Notes under the pieces: model-generated
The model's input: the letters and a program-made list of their open reading frames with translations, nothing else
Database searches by the model: none
Told to the model about the DNA's origin: nothing
DNA from: Gammaproteobacteria bacterium
Lineage (GTDB): Bacteria > Pseudomonadota > Gammaproteobacteria > Xanthomonadales > SZUA-36
Direction: 5' to 3'
NCBI GenBank assembly: GCA_021772935.1
Contig: JAJFLA010000005.1
Location: 1 to 64,000 of the forward strand
DNA length: 64,000 nt
Translations under genes and position numbers: made by a program
Shown here: one piece after another, positions 1 through 12,400 of the stretch
Layout of the letters: the number at the start of each line of letters is the position of its first letter
Numbering within the stretch: the first letter of the stretch is position 1

Positions 1-1024
1 TAATTTCATCGAGAATAAGCAAAGCATCATCTGAATGGTAAAAAAACAAAGTGGGTGGCGCCTCCCCGGCGCCACGACCGGTCAAATGGCGTGAATAATT
101 CTCGACACCGTTGCAGTAGCCTAACTCCAACATCATTTCCAGATCATAGAGTGTACGTTGCTCGAGACGCTGGGCTTCAACCAACTGCTGATTTTCACGC
201 TGATAGGCCAACCGTTGTTTCAGCTCCGCACTAATAGCGGCAACCGCATCGATAACCGTTTGTCGTGGCGTGACGTAATGCGATTTGGGAAAAACGGTCA
301 CTCGTTGCAGCTTGTCCACGACCTCGCCAGTGAGTGGATCAAAATGGGAAATGGACTCTATTTCATCGTCAAATAATTCAATTCGTATCGCACGTACTTC
401 CTCATCACCGGGGAATATATCAATAACTTCACCCCGAACACGGTAGGTACCCCTTCGTAGTTCCATATCGTTGCGGCTGTATTGCATCTCGGCCAACCGC
501 CGCAGGATATTACGCTGGTTGATAATCTCCCCAACCGACAAATGTAACACCATGCTCAGGTACTGGGTCGGGTCTCCGAGGCCATAAATAGCGGACACCG
601 TTGATACGATAATGGTGTCACGACGCTCCAACAGGGCCTTGGTGGCTGACAACCGCATTTGTTCGATGTGCTCGTTAATGGATGCGTCTTTCTCGATATA
701 GGTATCTGACGAAGGCACATAAGCCTCAGGCTGGTAGTAGTCGTAGTATGAGACAAAATATTCAACCGCATTTTCCGGGAAATAACTACGAAACTCGCCA
801 TACAATTGTGCAGCCAGTGTTTTGTTGGGTGCCATTACCAGTGTTGGTCGTTGCAAATCCTGGATCACATTGGCCATGGTAAAAGTCTTGCCAGAACCGG
901 TCACACCAAGCAATGTCTGGTGTTGCATACCTTCACGCAAACCATCGATTAAAGCACGGATAGCCTGCGGTTGATCACCAGCCGGTTGATATTTACTGGA
1001 TAGCTTGAAAGGTTTGTTTTTCAA
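1..1024 (-). CDS. uvrB: UvrB, excinuclease ABC subunit B (5' part, cut by window edge)
   Basis: Damage-recognition helicase subunit of UvrABC nucleotide excision repair. The first ~341 residues are present and the rest lies beyond base 1. Near the N-terminus I read the Walker A segment [18 protein letters not shown], then [15 protein letters not shown], the beta-hairpin region [20 protein letters not shown] and [17 protein letters not shown], all hallmarks of UvrB. There is no in-frame ATG near the N-terminus. A TTG at 1022-1024 gives [19 protein letters not shown], which matches the usual UvrB beginning, and an upstream in-frame TAG limits alternatives. The gene is divergent from the aminotransferase at 1148. 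I see no CTGT-N8-ACAG LexA box upstream. Confidence 0.93.
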   Translation of the reverse strand, partial: MKNKPFKLSSKYQPAGDQPQAIRALIDGLREGMQHQTLLGVTGSGKTFTMANVIQDLQRPTLVMAPNKTLAAQLYGEFRSYFPENAVEYFVSYYDYYQPEAYVPSSDTYIEKDASINEHIEQMRLSATKALLERRDTIIVSTVSAIYGLGDPTQYLSMVLHLSVGEIINQRNILRRLAEMQYSRNDMELRRGTYRVRGEVIDIFPGDEEVRAIRIELFDDEIESISHFDPLTGEVVDKLQRVTVFPKSHYVTPRQTVIDAVAAISAELKQRLAYQRENQQLVEAQRLEQRTLYDLEMMLELGYCNGVENYSRHLTGRGAGEAPPTLFFYHSDDALLILDEI

Positions 1025-1056
1025 AGTGGGCTTCTTTGTGGCCGAGCAAATTTGCT

Positions 1057-1062
1057 ATTATA
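1057..1062 (-). promoter_or_regulatory. Probable -10 box of the uvrB promoter
   Basis: The minus strand reads TATAAT here, 32 bases upstream of the TTG start of uvrB. No good -35 hexamer stands 16-18 bases further up; the best candidates resemble CCAAAT or ACCAAA. A promoter call rests on the perfect -10 and its position only. Confidence 0.45.
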
Positions 1063-1147
1063 ACGAACTAAAAGAGTGCATTTGGTCTGGTTCTCTATCA
1101 ACATGATCAGCGAATACATTAAACAGTTCTATATGCGGGGGCGATAG

Positions 1148-2332
1148 GTGTCATTCAAAATCTCTAATCGAGTTAGCCAAATCAAGTCATCCGCGATCAT
1201 TGCTGTCAACATGAAAGCCACCGAGCTACGTGCCCAGGGACATGACATCATTTCTCTTGATTTTGGTGAACCGGATTTTGCGACTCCTGCCCACATTAAA
1301 CAAGCTGCCATTGATGCCATATGGGCAGGCGAAACCAAATACCCACCAGTGGATGGCACCGTGCGCCTGAAAAACGCTATCGTTCGAAAATTACACATAG
1401 AAAATCAACTCGAATTCGATAGCAGGCAAATCATCGTATCTAATGGCGCCAAACAAAGCTTGTTTAATTTATTGGTTGCACTACTCAATCCGGGTGATGA
1501 GGTCATCCTGCCGGCGCCTTATTGGGTCTCCTACCCAGACATGGTCAAACTGGCTGATGGCCAGGCTGTGATCCTCAACGCAACTGATGGAATCGACTTC
1601 AAGATTACACCCAAGCAATTGGAATCATCACTTACAGACCAGACCCGCTTGTTGATCCTCAACTCACCCTGCAACCCCACTGGCAAAGTTTATAATACCG
1701 AGGAGTATAGGGCGTTGGCAGAGGTATTGTTCGACCACCCGAAAGTCATGATCGCCTGCGATGATATCTATGAACATATTTACTGGGGCGAAAAGCCGTT
1801 CCAAACATTGCTAAACGCCTGCCCTGAACTCGTCGAACGCACGGTTATCATCAATGGTGTTTCCAAAGCTTATGCAATGACTGGCTGGCGGATTGGATAC
1901 GCGGCAGGCCCACAGGATTTGATTACCGCTATGCGAAAAGTCCAGGGCCAATGTACCTCTGGTGCCAGTTCAATTTCACAGGCTGCCGCAGCCACCGCCC
2001 TCGAAGGCTCGCAGGATTGTGTTGCGGCTATGCGGGTCGAGTACCAACGCCGATATGAATACCTGCTCAATGCACTCAACCAGATTGATGGTGTTGAATG
2101 CCTGGACTGCGAGGGTGCTTTTTATGTATTCCCTTCGTTTAAAGCCATTATCGAGCGTATGCCGAACATCCGTGACGACATCGAGCTGGCTGAGTGGATG
2201 CTTGAGCACGCCGCGGTGGCGATGGTCCCTGGAACGGCATTTGGTGCACCAGGGCATCTACGCCTGTCATTTGCGACCAGCATGGAAAACCTACACACCT
2301 GTATTAACCGCATCAGCGAGGCACTAGCGTAG
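1148..2332 (+). CDS. Class I/II PLP aminotransferase, aspartate aminotransferase type (AspC/AatA, Rhizobium-type branch)
   Basis: 394 residues, normal for the family. It probably transfers the amino group between aspartate and 2-oxoglutarate in the cytoplasm. Visible landmarks are DFGEPDFATPAHI near the N-terminus, NSPCNPTG around residue 172, DDIYEHIYW around 205, and the PLP-lysine motif GVSKAYAMTGWRIGY with the Schiff-base lysine at about 240. The start is GTG; the downstream ATG (residue 22) would remove the conserved N-terminal helix, so GTG is preferred despite a weak ribosome site. Divergent from uvrB. Prephenate or other substrates cannot be excluded from sequence alone. Confidence 0.88.
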   Translation: MSFKISNRVSQIKSSAIIAVNMKATELRAQGHDIISLDFGEPDFATPAHIKQAAIDAIWAGETKYPPVDGTVRLKNAIVRKLHIENQLEFDSRQIIVSNGAKQSLFNLLVALLNPGDEVILPAPYWVSYPDMVKLADGQAVILNATDGIDFKITPKQLESSLTDQTRLLILNSPCNPTGKVYNTEEYRALAEVLFDHPKVMIACDDIYEHIYWGEKPFQTLLNACPELVERTVIINGVSKAYAMTGWRIGYAAGPQDLITAMRKVQGQCTSGASSISQAAAATALEGSQDCVAAMRVEYQRRYEYLLNALNQIDGVECLDCEGAFYVFPSFKAIIERMPNIRDDIELAEWMLEHAAVAMVPGTAFGAPGHLRLSFATSMENLHTCINRISEALA

Positions 2333-2433
2333 TTTCCTTCTTATAGCCCTACAGCTTTTAGAGTTCCGGGACTACGCTTTTCCACACGATACCACCATTC
2401 CCAGCCAGGGCTAATATCGGCTAGCCTCAATGT

Positions 2434-2967
2434 ATGGGAAAGAGACTCCAACAAGGCTTCACTGCACTCGAGTTAATGGTCACCATGGCCATCGTCGCCA
2501 TTTTATTGGCTACGGCTATTCCGACTTTTAAAAACTACGGTTGGAACCTGCGCATGAAAACCGCGATAGACAGCCTGCAAATGGACCTGAACCTGGCGCG
2601 GAGTCGTGCCATCAGCCACAACACACAAACGGTTATCTGTCCTGCCACAGATAAAACCAATTGTTCCGGGTATTCAGAGTGGCAAAATGGCTGGATGGTC
2701 TTTACCGACCTTAATGGCGACCATAACAGGCAGAAAGGTGAGCCATTGCTAAAATATACCGACGCGGTAGCATTTCTGACTATCAGCAGTTCCCGCTCGC
2801 GTAGTTACCTGCGCTTTTTCCCCAACGGCACCGCACCAGGAAGTAATATAACCATTCTCTTCTGTGACCGGCGTGGTGCTGAAAAAGCAGGCAACATTGT
2901 CGTATCCAATAGTGGTAGAATTCGCCTGGGAACCAAGCCAATCAAAGCCTCTAAAAATTGTCCTTGA
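2434..2967 (+). CDS. Type IV pilus/type II secretion pseudopilin, FimT/GspH family
   Basis: 177-residue minor pseudopilin. A short basic leader MGKRLQQG is followed by the prepilin peptidase site G8/F9, with the conserved Glu at mature position 5 (FTALELMVTMAIVAILLA) and a hydrophobic N-terminal helix. The middle carries the GspH/FimT pattern of SRAISHNTQTVICPATD followed by a GWMVFTDLNGD segment. It likely forms part of the priming tip complex of a type IV pilus at the inner membrane. No other pilus genes are adjacent; lone fimT-like genes are common in gammaproteobacteria. Assignment to pilus versus secretion system is inference. Confidence 0.85.
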   Translation: MGKRLQQGFTALELMVTMAIVAILLATAIPTFKNYGWNLRMKTAIDSLQMDLNLARSRAISHNTQTVICPATDKTNCSGYSEWQNGWMVFTDLNGDHNRQKGEPLLKYTDAVAFLTISSSRSRSYLRFFPNGTAPGSNITILFCDRRGAEKAGNIVVSNSGRIRLGTKPIKASKNCP

Positions 2968-3009
2968 CTCCCCCCTCCAAAGCACGGAAAATACCGCGCC
3001 TTACGTAAT

Positions 3010-3086
3010 TCCCCGGTAGCTCAGTTGGTTAGAGCGGGTGACTGTTAATCACTAGGTCGTTGGTTCGAGTCCATCCCGGGGAGCCA
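3010..3086 (+). tRNA. tRNA-Asn (GUU)
   Basis: Complete 77-base cloverleaf. Acceptor TCCCCGG pairs with CCGGGGA, the D-arm contains AGCTCAGTTGGTTAGAGC, the anticodon loop CTGTTAA carries GTT at 3044-3046, the T-arm contains GGTTCGAGTCC, and CCA is encoded at 3084-3086. A strong terminator follows ten bases later. Confidence 0.97.
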
Positions 3087-3095
3087 TACAAGAAT

Positions 3096-3125
3096 AAGGG
3101 TCTGCAGAAATGCAGGCCCTTTTTT
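3096..3125 (+). terminator. Rho-independent terminator after tRNA-Asn
   Basis: Stem AAGGGTCTGCA pairs with TGCAGGCCCTT around a GAA loop with one G-U pair, followed by a run of six T. Its position directly after the tRNA fits tRNA transcript termination. Confidence 0.88.
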
Positions 3126-3268
3126 GTGGTCATATAACAGATAAACGGGGCCGGTGTTACATCTACAGTGACTTGTTTCGCTAGTGAAAACATAGCTCTG
3201 CTTAGCATTATCGTCTATATTAATACTTCACTGGTTTACTCTCCTTTACCATTCATACGAGCGAATTT

Positions 3269-3799
3269 ATGAAAACATTTTCTGTTGCAATGATCACCCT
3301 TAGCATGATTTTTGCCAACGCCCATGCATGGGATCCCGACGGTAGTAACAAACTGGAACTTTCGGCTGCACAAGCCATCCTCAAAGCCAAAGAAAAAGAT
3401 CCGTCAACATCAGTATGGTTTGAAGAAGCATATGCCTATGCAATATTCCCAAGAGTAGGCAAAGGCGGGATCGGCATCGGTGGCGCGCACGGTAAAGGCA
3501 TTGTCATTCACGCTGATACAACCGTTGGCACTACTTCACTCTCACAAGTAACCATCGGTTTTCAACTGGGTGCTCAAGTGTATTCTGAATACATCATGTT
3601 CAAGGACAAAACCGCTTTCGATCACTTCACCCGGGGCAATTTTGAAATGGGTGCGCAAGTCTCTGCCGTTGCGTTGACATTGGGGGCATCCGCCGATGCG
3701 GATTATGACGGTGGCGTGGCCGTATTTACGATTGCTGAAGGTGGATTGATGTATGAAGCCAGTATTGGCGGCCAGAAATTCAAATACAAGGCCAGGTAG
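3269..3799 (+). CDS. Secreted SYLF/Ysc84-domain lipid-binding family protein
   Basis: 176 residues with a cleavable signal peptide (MKTFSVAMITLSMIFANAHA). The mature part shows the SYLF pattern: an AYAIFPRVGKGGIGIGGAHG glycine-rich segment, a GFQLGAQVYSEYIMF core and a C-terminal EGGLMYEASIGGQKF segment. Bacterial members of this family are periplasmic or cell-surface proteins of uncertain role; eukaryotic relatives bind phosphoinositides and actin. It stands alone between a tRNA and a convergent permease gene. The family call is firm, the function is not known. Confidence 0.82.
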   Translation: MKTFSVAMITLSMIFANAHAWDPDGSNKLELSAAQAILKAKEKDPSTSVWFEEAYAYAIFPRVGKGGIGIGGAHGKGIVIHADTTVGTTSLSQVTIGFQLGAQVYSEYIMFKDKTAFDHFTRGNFEMGAQVSAVALTLGASADADYDGGVAVFTIAEGGLMYEASIGGQKFKYKAR

Positions 3800-3850
3800 G
3801 CGGCCTTGTCTGCAAACAGGTTGAGGTCAAACTGAGTAAGCTCAAAGTTT

Positions 3851-5671
3851 CTATAACTGATAGGAAATTGCCAGCACCAGGGATAAAACCACCCACATCA
3901 ATAAAGTTAATGGTGTCCCCACTTTGACAAAATCATTGAATTTATAACCACCGGCATTCATGACCAGCAAATTGGTTTTATAGGCCATTGGTGTTATGAA
4001 ACTCAGGTTGGCACCAAACAATACGGCCAACACAAATGGCTCCAACGGCAAACCCAGCTCCTGGGCAATACTGATTGCAATCGGTGTGCCAATAACTGCG
4101 GCTGCGTTATTGGAAACCACATTCGTCATGATGGCCATCAACAGCATCAGGAGTGACAAAATCCACGCCGGTTCGAGTCCGGTGGTCAGATACAAAAAAA
4201 CCTGGGCAAGATAATCGGCACCACCGGTTTTCATCAGCGCGGAACCCAGCGCCAGCGACGCCACGATAATCAAAATGACCTGTGCGCTGAGTGCGCGACT
4301 GGCCTCTTGCCATTTTATGCAGCCCGTACCAATTAATGCCAGGCAACCGAGTAGGGCGCTCATGGCAATCGGCATAATGCCAAAAGCTGCCAGTGACACG
4401 ATTGATACCATGAGCAGCAATGCAAGGGGTGCTTTGGACGTATGGGGTAAATCTGCTGTGCTATCTAGAACCAGTAATTCACCGCCAACTTTCAGCGTGC
4501 GGATATCTTCTGATTTACCCTGTACCAGTAATACATCACTGGCTAATAATTGACGTTGATTCAACCTTGGCGCACTTGCGCTAACGACATCCCCGCCACC
4601 GTGAACAGCCAACAGGTCCAGCCCGTAGCGTGCCTTGAGTCGTGCATCCGCCACCTTTAGCCCATGTAAACGCGAACCTCCCGTGACAACAACCTCGGCG
4701 AGCTGTAAATCACCATCGGGTATCACCTCAGAAGAATCCGGTCCCGCCAATAATTTTGCATCCAATAATGCCTCGTATTCCATCAACATGTCCGCAGTAG
4801 CCGCTACCTGGATCCTGTCATTAGCCTTGATTTCAACATCTGGCAAAGGTGAAATAAATAATTGTTCGTCCCTGACAATACGAGTCACTTTCAAGTCACC
4901 CCCGGCTTTGTGAATAACATCAGCAAGCGATTCCCCAAGCAGAGGATTGTCCTCATCGATCAACAAATGAGCCTGGAATACCCGATTGGAGACATCTGCC
5001 ATCGGCGGTGTGCGTTCGGGGATCATCCGAGGAGCGATCAACCACAAATACAAAATGGCGAATCCACCAGCAATTGCCACCGGCAACATGAAATCAAACA
5101 TACCAAAACGGACCATACCCATATCTGCTGCAACCGAAACAACCAGCAAATTGGTCGAGGTACCGATGGTGCTGCCCATACCCCCTATCAGGGTTGCAAG
5201 CCCCATCGGTAGCAACACGCCCGATGTCGAGGTGTTGCTGCGTATTGCAGCTCCGATCAGCATCGGTAACATTAGCACTACAATGGGTGTGTTATTCATG
5301 AACGCGCTGAGTACTGCACCTATCACCAGCGTCAGCAACAGTGCAAGTTTCGGGCTCCACTTCCAAAGCCTTGCTAGCCGTCTGGCTACCGGTTCCAAAG
5401 CACCGGTTCGCACCAGTGCTTCGCCTGCAATCATCAAAGCACACACCGCTACCAGTGCCTCGTGGCCAAACCCATAAAAAAATGACAGTGGCTCTATGGC
5501 ACCGCGTGCGCCTTTAAAAGGGAATAGCTCGAAACCTACTGTCACCATTACCAAAATTGCAAGACTGGATGACTCAAGACGAATCTTTTCGCGGGTAAAC
5601 AGGAATAAAGCCACAGCGGTCATCAGTAACATGACCAGTGCGTGGGTGTTGGGTATTTGTGGGAAGTCCAT
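3851..5671 (-). CDS. SLC13/DASS-type permease with two TrkA-C (RCK_C) domains
   Basis: About 606 residues from the preferred ATG at 5671. An upstream in-frame ATG at 5782 would add 37 residues that overlap the divergent gene and do not resemble the family. Many membrane spans are visible, with two cytosolic RCK_C-like modules between about residues 180 and 390 (repeated ...GESLADVIHKAGGDLKV..., ...LHGLKVADARLKARYGLDL...). The loop SNNAAAVIGTPIAISIA near the C-terminus is the SNN-type signature of the divalent anion:Na+ symporter family. It probably imports sulfate, dicarboxylates or a similar anion. The substrate is not deducible. Confidence 0.85.
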   Translation of the reverse strand: MDFPQIPNTHALVMLLMTAVALFLFTREKIRLESSSLAILVMVTVGFELFPFKGARGAIEPLSFFYGFGHEALVAVCALMIAGEALVRTGALEPVARRLARLWKWSPKLALLLTLVIGAVLSAFMNNTPIVVLMLPMLIGAAIRSNTSTSGVLLPMGLATLIGGMGSTIGTSTNLLVVSVAADMGMVRFGMFDFMLPVAIAGGFAILYLWLIAPRMIPERTPPMADVSNRVFQAHLLIDEDNPLLGESLADVIHKAGGDLKVTRIVRDEQLFISPLPDVEIKANDRIQVAATADMLMEYEALLDAKLLAGPDSSEVIPDGDLQLAEVVVTGGSRLHGLKVADARLKARYGLDLLAVHGGGDVVSASAPRLNQRQLLASDVLLVQGKSEDIRTLKVGGELLVLDSTADLPHTSKAPLALLLMVSIVSLAAFGIMPIAMSALLGCLALIGTGCIKWQEASRALSAQVILIIVASLALGSALMKTGGADYLAQVFLYLTTGLEPAWILSLLMLLMAIMTNVVSNNAAAVIGTPIAISIAQELGLPLEPFVLAVLFGANLSFITPMAYKTNLLVMNAGGYKFNDFVKVGTPLTLLMWVVLSLVLAISYQL

Positions 5672-5753
5672 GTATAGCTTGCCCTTGCTAATAAAGTCAG
5701 GACTTATGTTACCAGTATGGTGGACATGAATGTCCACGCTACTACAATGGGCT

Positions 5754-6713
5754 ATGTATATCAGAAACCGCCTCTGCCTCACACTAATTGTATTTTCACT
5801 GTTCTCAGCCTGTGATTTACAAACCGGAAATCAAGCAACCGAAACAGAGCCGCTGTCCGTATCCCTGGAACGCACGGGCTGGCTGGTAGCCGACACCCTC
5901 AATGAAGCCAGTGGTCTGCAAGCCAGTTATTCACGCAAGGGTGATTTTTTCACACATAACGATGATGGTGAGCCGATTATCTACGCCATTGACGAGACCG
6001 GTGCCGACCTTGGTCTGGTTTTCATAGTACCCGCCAAAAACAAGGACTGGGAAGACATTACCTCGGTACCCGTGAATGGCGGTCATTGGATCGTCGCTGG
6101 TGACATTGGCGATAACTGGTCAAATCGAAACTCAATCAAGCTGTATTTCATCGAAGAACCCCAGGTCGGGGAAAACGACCGCTACGCTGGTCACCAGGAA
6201 CTGAAACACTGGCTGACCCTTACTTATCCCGATGGACCACGTGATTGTGAATCGATGGCCTATGACCCGGTTGGCAAGCAGATCCTGTTACTTAGTAAGC
6301 GCGACAAACCACCACGCCTGTACGCGGTGGACCTTGAAACCGCATTGACCCAGGCACGGGTAGAATTGAATTTCCTTGGCACTACATCGGCTTTACGACC
6401 ACCAACATCAGACGACCGTCTTCAGTGGGGCGGTAAAACAGACTGGATATCCCAACCAACTGGTCTTGATATCTCGGCTGACGGTACTGAAGCCACAATT
6501 ATTACCTACCGCAGCCTCTACCGTTATCACCGCCAGGACAATGAAGACTGGCTAACGGCATTGCAGGGAAGACCTGAAGAAGTGGTTGGCCCAGCAGCGG
6601 TTCAGAATGAAGCAGTTGCTTATTCTTTGGATGGAAAAGCAATCTATGTCACTACCGAGAAACGCCCTGCACCGATATATCGTATTGAATTTACAGATGA
6701 TCCCCGGCCTTGA
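5754..6713 (+). CDS. Putative lipoprotein with beta-propeller-like repeats, function unknown
   Basis: About 319 residues. The start MYIRNRLCL... at 5754 gives a typical lipoprotein signal ending in the lipobox LFSAC, so it is likely anchored in a membrane. An ATG at 5730 adds eight residues ahead of the signal and is less likely. The mature protein has recurring segments ending in Trp/Asp-rich turns (KNKDWEDITSVPV, GGHWIVAGDIGDNWSNR, DCESMAYDPVGKQILLLSKR, AVAYSLDGKAIYVTTEKRP) resembling blades of an NHL/SdiA-regulated-type propeller. Divergent from the SLC13 permease gene. No specific function recognised. Confidence 0.7.
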   Translation: MYIRNRLCLTLIVFSLFSACDLQTGNQATETEPLSVSLERTGWLVADTLNEASGLQASYSRKGDFFTHNDDGEPIIYAIDETGADLGLVFIVPAKNKDWEDITSVPVNGGHWIVAGDIGDNWSNRNSIKLYFIEEPQVGENDRYAGHQELKHWLTLTYPDGPRDCESMAYDPVGKQILLLSKRDKPPRLYAVDLETALTQARVELNFLGTTSALRPPTSDDRLQWGGKTDWISQPTGLDISADGTEATIITYRSLYRYHRQDNEDWLTALQGRPEEVVGPAAVQNEAVAYSLDGKAIYVTTEKRPAPIYRIEFTDDPRP

Positions 6714-6734
6714 AAAAATAAGGCTATCTACAAA

Positions 6735-9481
<2,747 letters not shown>

Positions 9482-9497
9482 AAGTAAACGCCTTTAC

Positions 9498-12400
9498 TTA
9501 ATCTCCTGCAAATTTAGCGGCCTCATCAATGTCGACTTGTACCAACCTCGACACCCCAGGCTCGCGCATGGTGACACCGCTAAGCTGGTGCACCATTTCC
9601 ATGGTGATTTTGTTATGGGTAACCACGACAAACTGCACGGTTTCGGACATTTCCTTCACCATTGCTGTAAATCGTGCAACATTGGCATCATCCAGCGGTG
9701 CATCGACCTCGTCAAGCAGGCAGAACGGTGCTGGGTTCAAGCGGAATATGGCAAATACAAAGGCCACCGCTGTCAATGCTTTTTCACCACCCGACATCAG
9801 ATGAATGTTGCTGATGCGTTTTCCGGGTGGTCTTGCCATGATCGCCACACCCGTGGTCAGCAAATCATCGCCAGTCAACTCAAGATATGCATGCCCGCCA
9901 CCGAACAATTTCGGAAACAGCTCCTGTAAGCCTTTGTTCACACTTTCAAACGTATCTTTAAAGCGAGTACGGGTCTTGCGATCAATTTTCTTGATAGCGT
10001 GTTCAAGTGTTTCCAGTGCGCTGATCAGGTCCTCATGCTGGGCATCCATGTATTCTTTACGTTTGCGTTCCTCTTCATACTCCGAGATGGCCGCCAGGTT
10101 AACCGGTTCCAATCGGGTGATACGAACATCTAAACGCTCCAGATCTTGCTGCCAGGCCTGTGGGTCAGCGTCCTCGGGCAGCGTCTCGGCCAATGCTGTA
10201 ACCTGATGGCCCAATTGCTCAACCTGCTGCTGTAAATTGCGAGCATTGAGCTCCAACTCCTGTTGTTGCAAACGAGCCTGTTCCAAGGTACTGCGAATTT
10301 CTTCAACCTGCCCGACACTGGTTTGCCGGGTTGCATCCAGCTTGCGGTAATCTTCTTCAAGTTGCTGTAAATGACCCCGCGCCGACGTTAGGCGCTGCTC
10401 CACACCTATGCGGGTTTGCAGTAAGCCCTCCATTTCGGTGCGGTATTTTTCTTGCGGGTCTTCGTTTTGTGCGATTTGTTCACTCAAGTCCAGGTAACGC
10501 TGCTGAAGGTGACTGAACTGTGTGTCCATACGTTCCAGGGAAGTGCGCAAGGAGCCCAGGCTGGCGCGTCGAGATTCAGTTTTCAGTGCCAGCTGGTGTC
10601 TTAAGTTACGTGCTTCACGGGCATCCGTCCGGGCAGTATCACGACGTTCCAACAATGACTGACGTTGTGTATCCAGCACCGATCGTTGTTTTTCAGTGGC
10701 GGCCATTTCATTCAGTAACGAAGCCAGTGCTACCCGTGAAGTCTTGATCTGTGCCTGATCATCACTGTATCGCTTTTGCAGTGTGGTGGACTCTTCGGCA
10801 AGCTGCTTTTGACGTCCGCTTAGGTCGTTGATACGGGCTCGTCCGGCATTCAGAACACTACCCAGGTCGGCGCTCTCGCGGTGCAACTTATTGACCCGTT
10901 GCTGTAATTCATTAATGGCTTTTTCCGTTGCAAGTAAAGCATTGCGTTCGGCCTGATTGGATTCATCCAAACAAGACCATTGTTGCTGCAACTTGATAAC
11001 TTGGTTCTGTAGGGATTTTATTTCCTGTTTACGTGCCAACATACCTGCCTGTCCGGACTGGCTACCCGCAACCCGCACCCATCCAGACCCAACCCAGAGT
11101 CCTTCGGTTGTGATGGCCGATGACCCGTTTTGCCTGTCTGAAACAGCGCTGAATGCCGCCTCCAGGGAGTCAGCAACATGTACCTGGTTAAGCTGTGCCA
11201 TGATGGCATCAGGCGCGGTCACTTTCTCAGCCAGGGTTCCGGGAATTGTCTTGATAGTGGACGACTGCTGGCTTAAAAGGGTCAATTCTACATCACTGCC
11301 ATTATCTGCAGACAGTTGCCGCAAGGCCGTCGACAAGTTCGCCGGATCATCCACCATCACCGCTTCCAGCCAAAAACCCAGTACAGTTTCAGTCGCCGTT
11401 TCCCAGCCCTGTGCAACATCAAGCTGCTCAACAAGACGCGAAGCCGATTTGAGACCATTGGCCTCAAGCCATGCCATACCCTTATCACTTTCACGTGCCG
11501 CCTGTTGTAAGGCCTTGAGTGATGCAAGCCGACCTTCAGACCGGTTGATTTCACCTTGCAGATCATGCTGCTGCGCAGTGTTGTCGCGCAAATCCTGGCG
11601 GCGATTATTCAACTCTTTCCGATTCTGTTCCAGCTGTTGTTGTTGTTCAGCAAGTTGTTTGACCACTGCACTGCACTGCTTTTCGAGCTCAACAACTTCC
11701 AGACTCAGCGCCGCAGTATCGGTACCCTGCGTCTCACCAGCCAGGTTTTCCAAACGGTTTGATGCATCTTGCATACGTCCGTCAAGCATCTCCACGGCAA
11801 CACGCTGGCTGTCGGCTTTACGGTTCAGTTCGTTGTTTTTAAGATGATGCTTTTCCAGACTTTCCTGCCAGCTAGCCACTTCAGCTTCCGCTGCCTGCAG
11901 CGCAGAGTCTGCATTGACTTCTTCTTCTTGAGCTTTTTCCAGGGCGGGTTCAACTTCTGCCAGTCTTGTTGTCAAGTCCTCCACCTGGGCCCGATCCAGC
12001 ACCATGTGCTTTTCCATATCTTGCAGGGAACTTGACGTCTCTTCATATTCCTTCTTTTGTCGTGACTGTAATTCAAGGCTGTGCTGAATCGTTTGCTCTA
12101 ATCGGGCGATATCACTACCTATGGAATACAGCTCACCTTGAACGGTATTAAAAGCTTCGCCTGCACTCACCTGCTGTTGATGCAGGGCTTCCATATGGGC
12201 CTCTGCGGCTCGCTGTTCGGCAAGTTGTTCCTGCATTGCGGTTTCCTGCACCAACAATCCTGAACGACCGAGCTCGGCATCATTTCGCAGAGCGGACCAT
12301 TGCAGAGCGAGCAAACTTGATTCAAGCTCACGCTTCTCGATTTTTAATTTTCGATATCGTTCAGCCGCATTGGCCTGCCGTTTCAAACGACTTAAATGAG

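Noticed and set aside
1025-1147. LexA operator upstream of uvrB
   Set aside because: The nearest CTG...CAG pair does not meet the CTGT-N8-ACAG spacing.
4635-5477. Several 90-160 codon plus-strand frames over the SLC13 permease
   Set aside because: Reverse-strand shadows of a membrane protein gene with clear family motifs on the minus strand.
10957-11847. 296-codon plus-strand frame inside smc
   Set aside because: It is antisense to the smc coiled coil; serine- and cysteine-rich low-complexity translation with no domain, as expected for the shadow of a coiled-coil gene.
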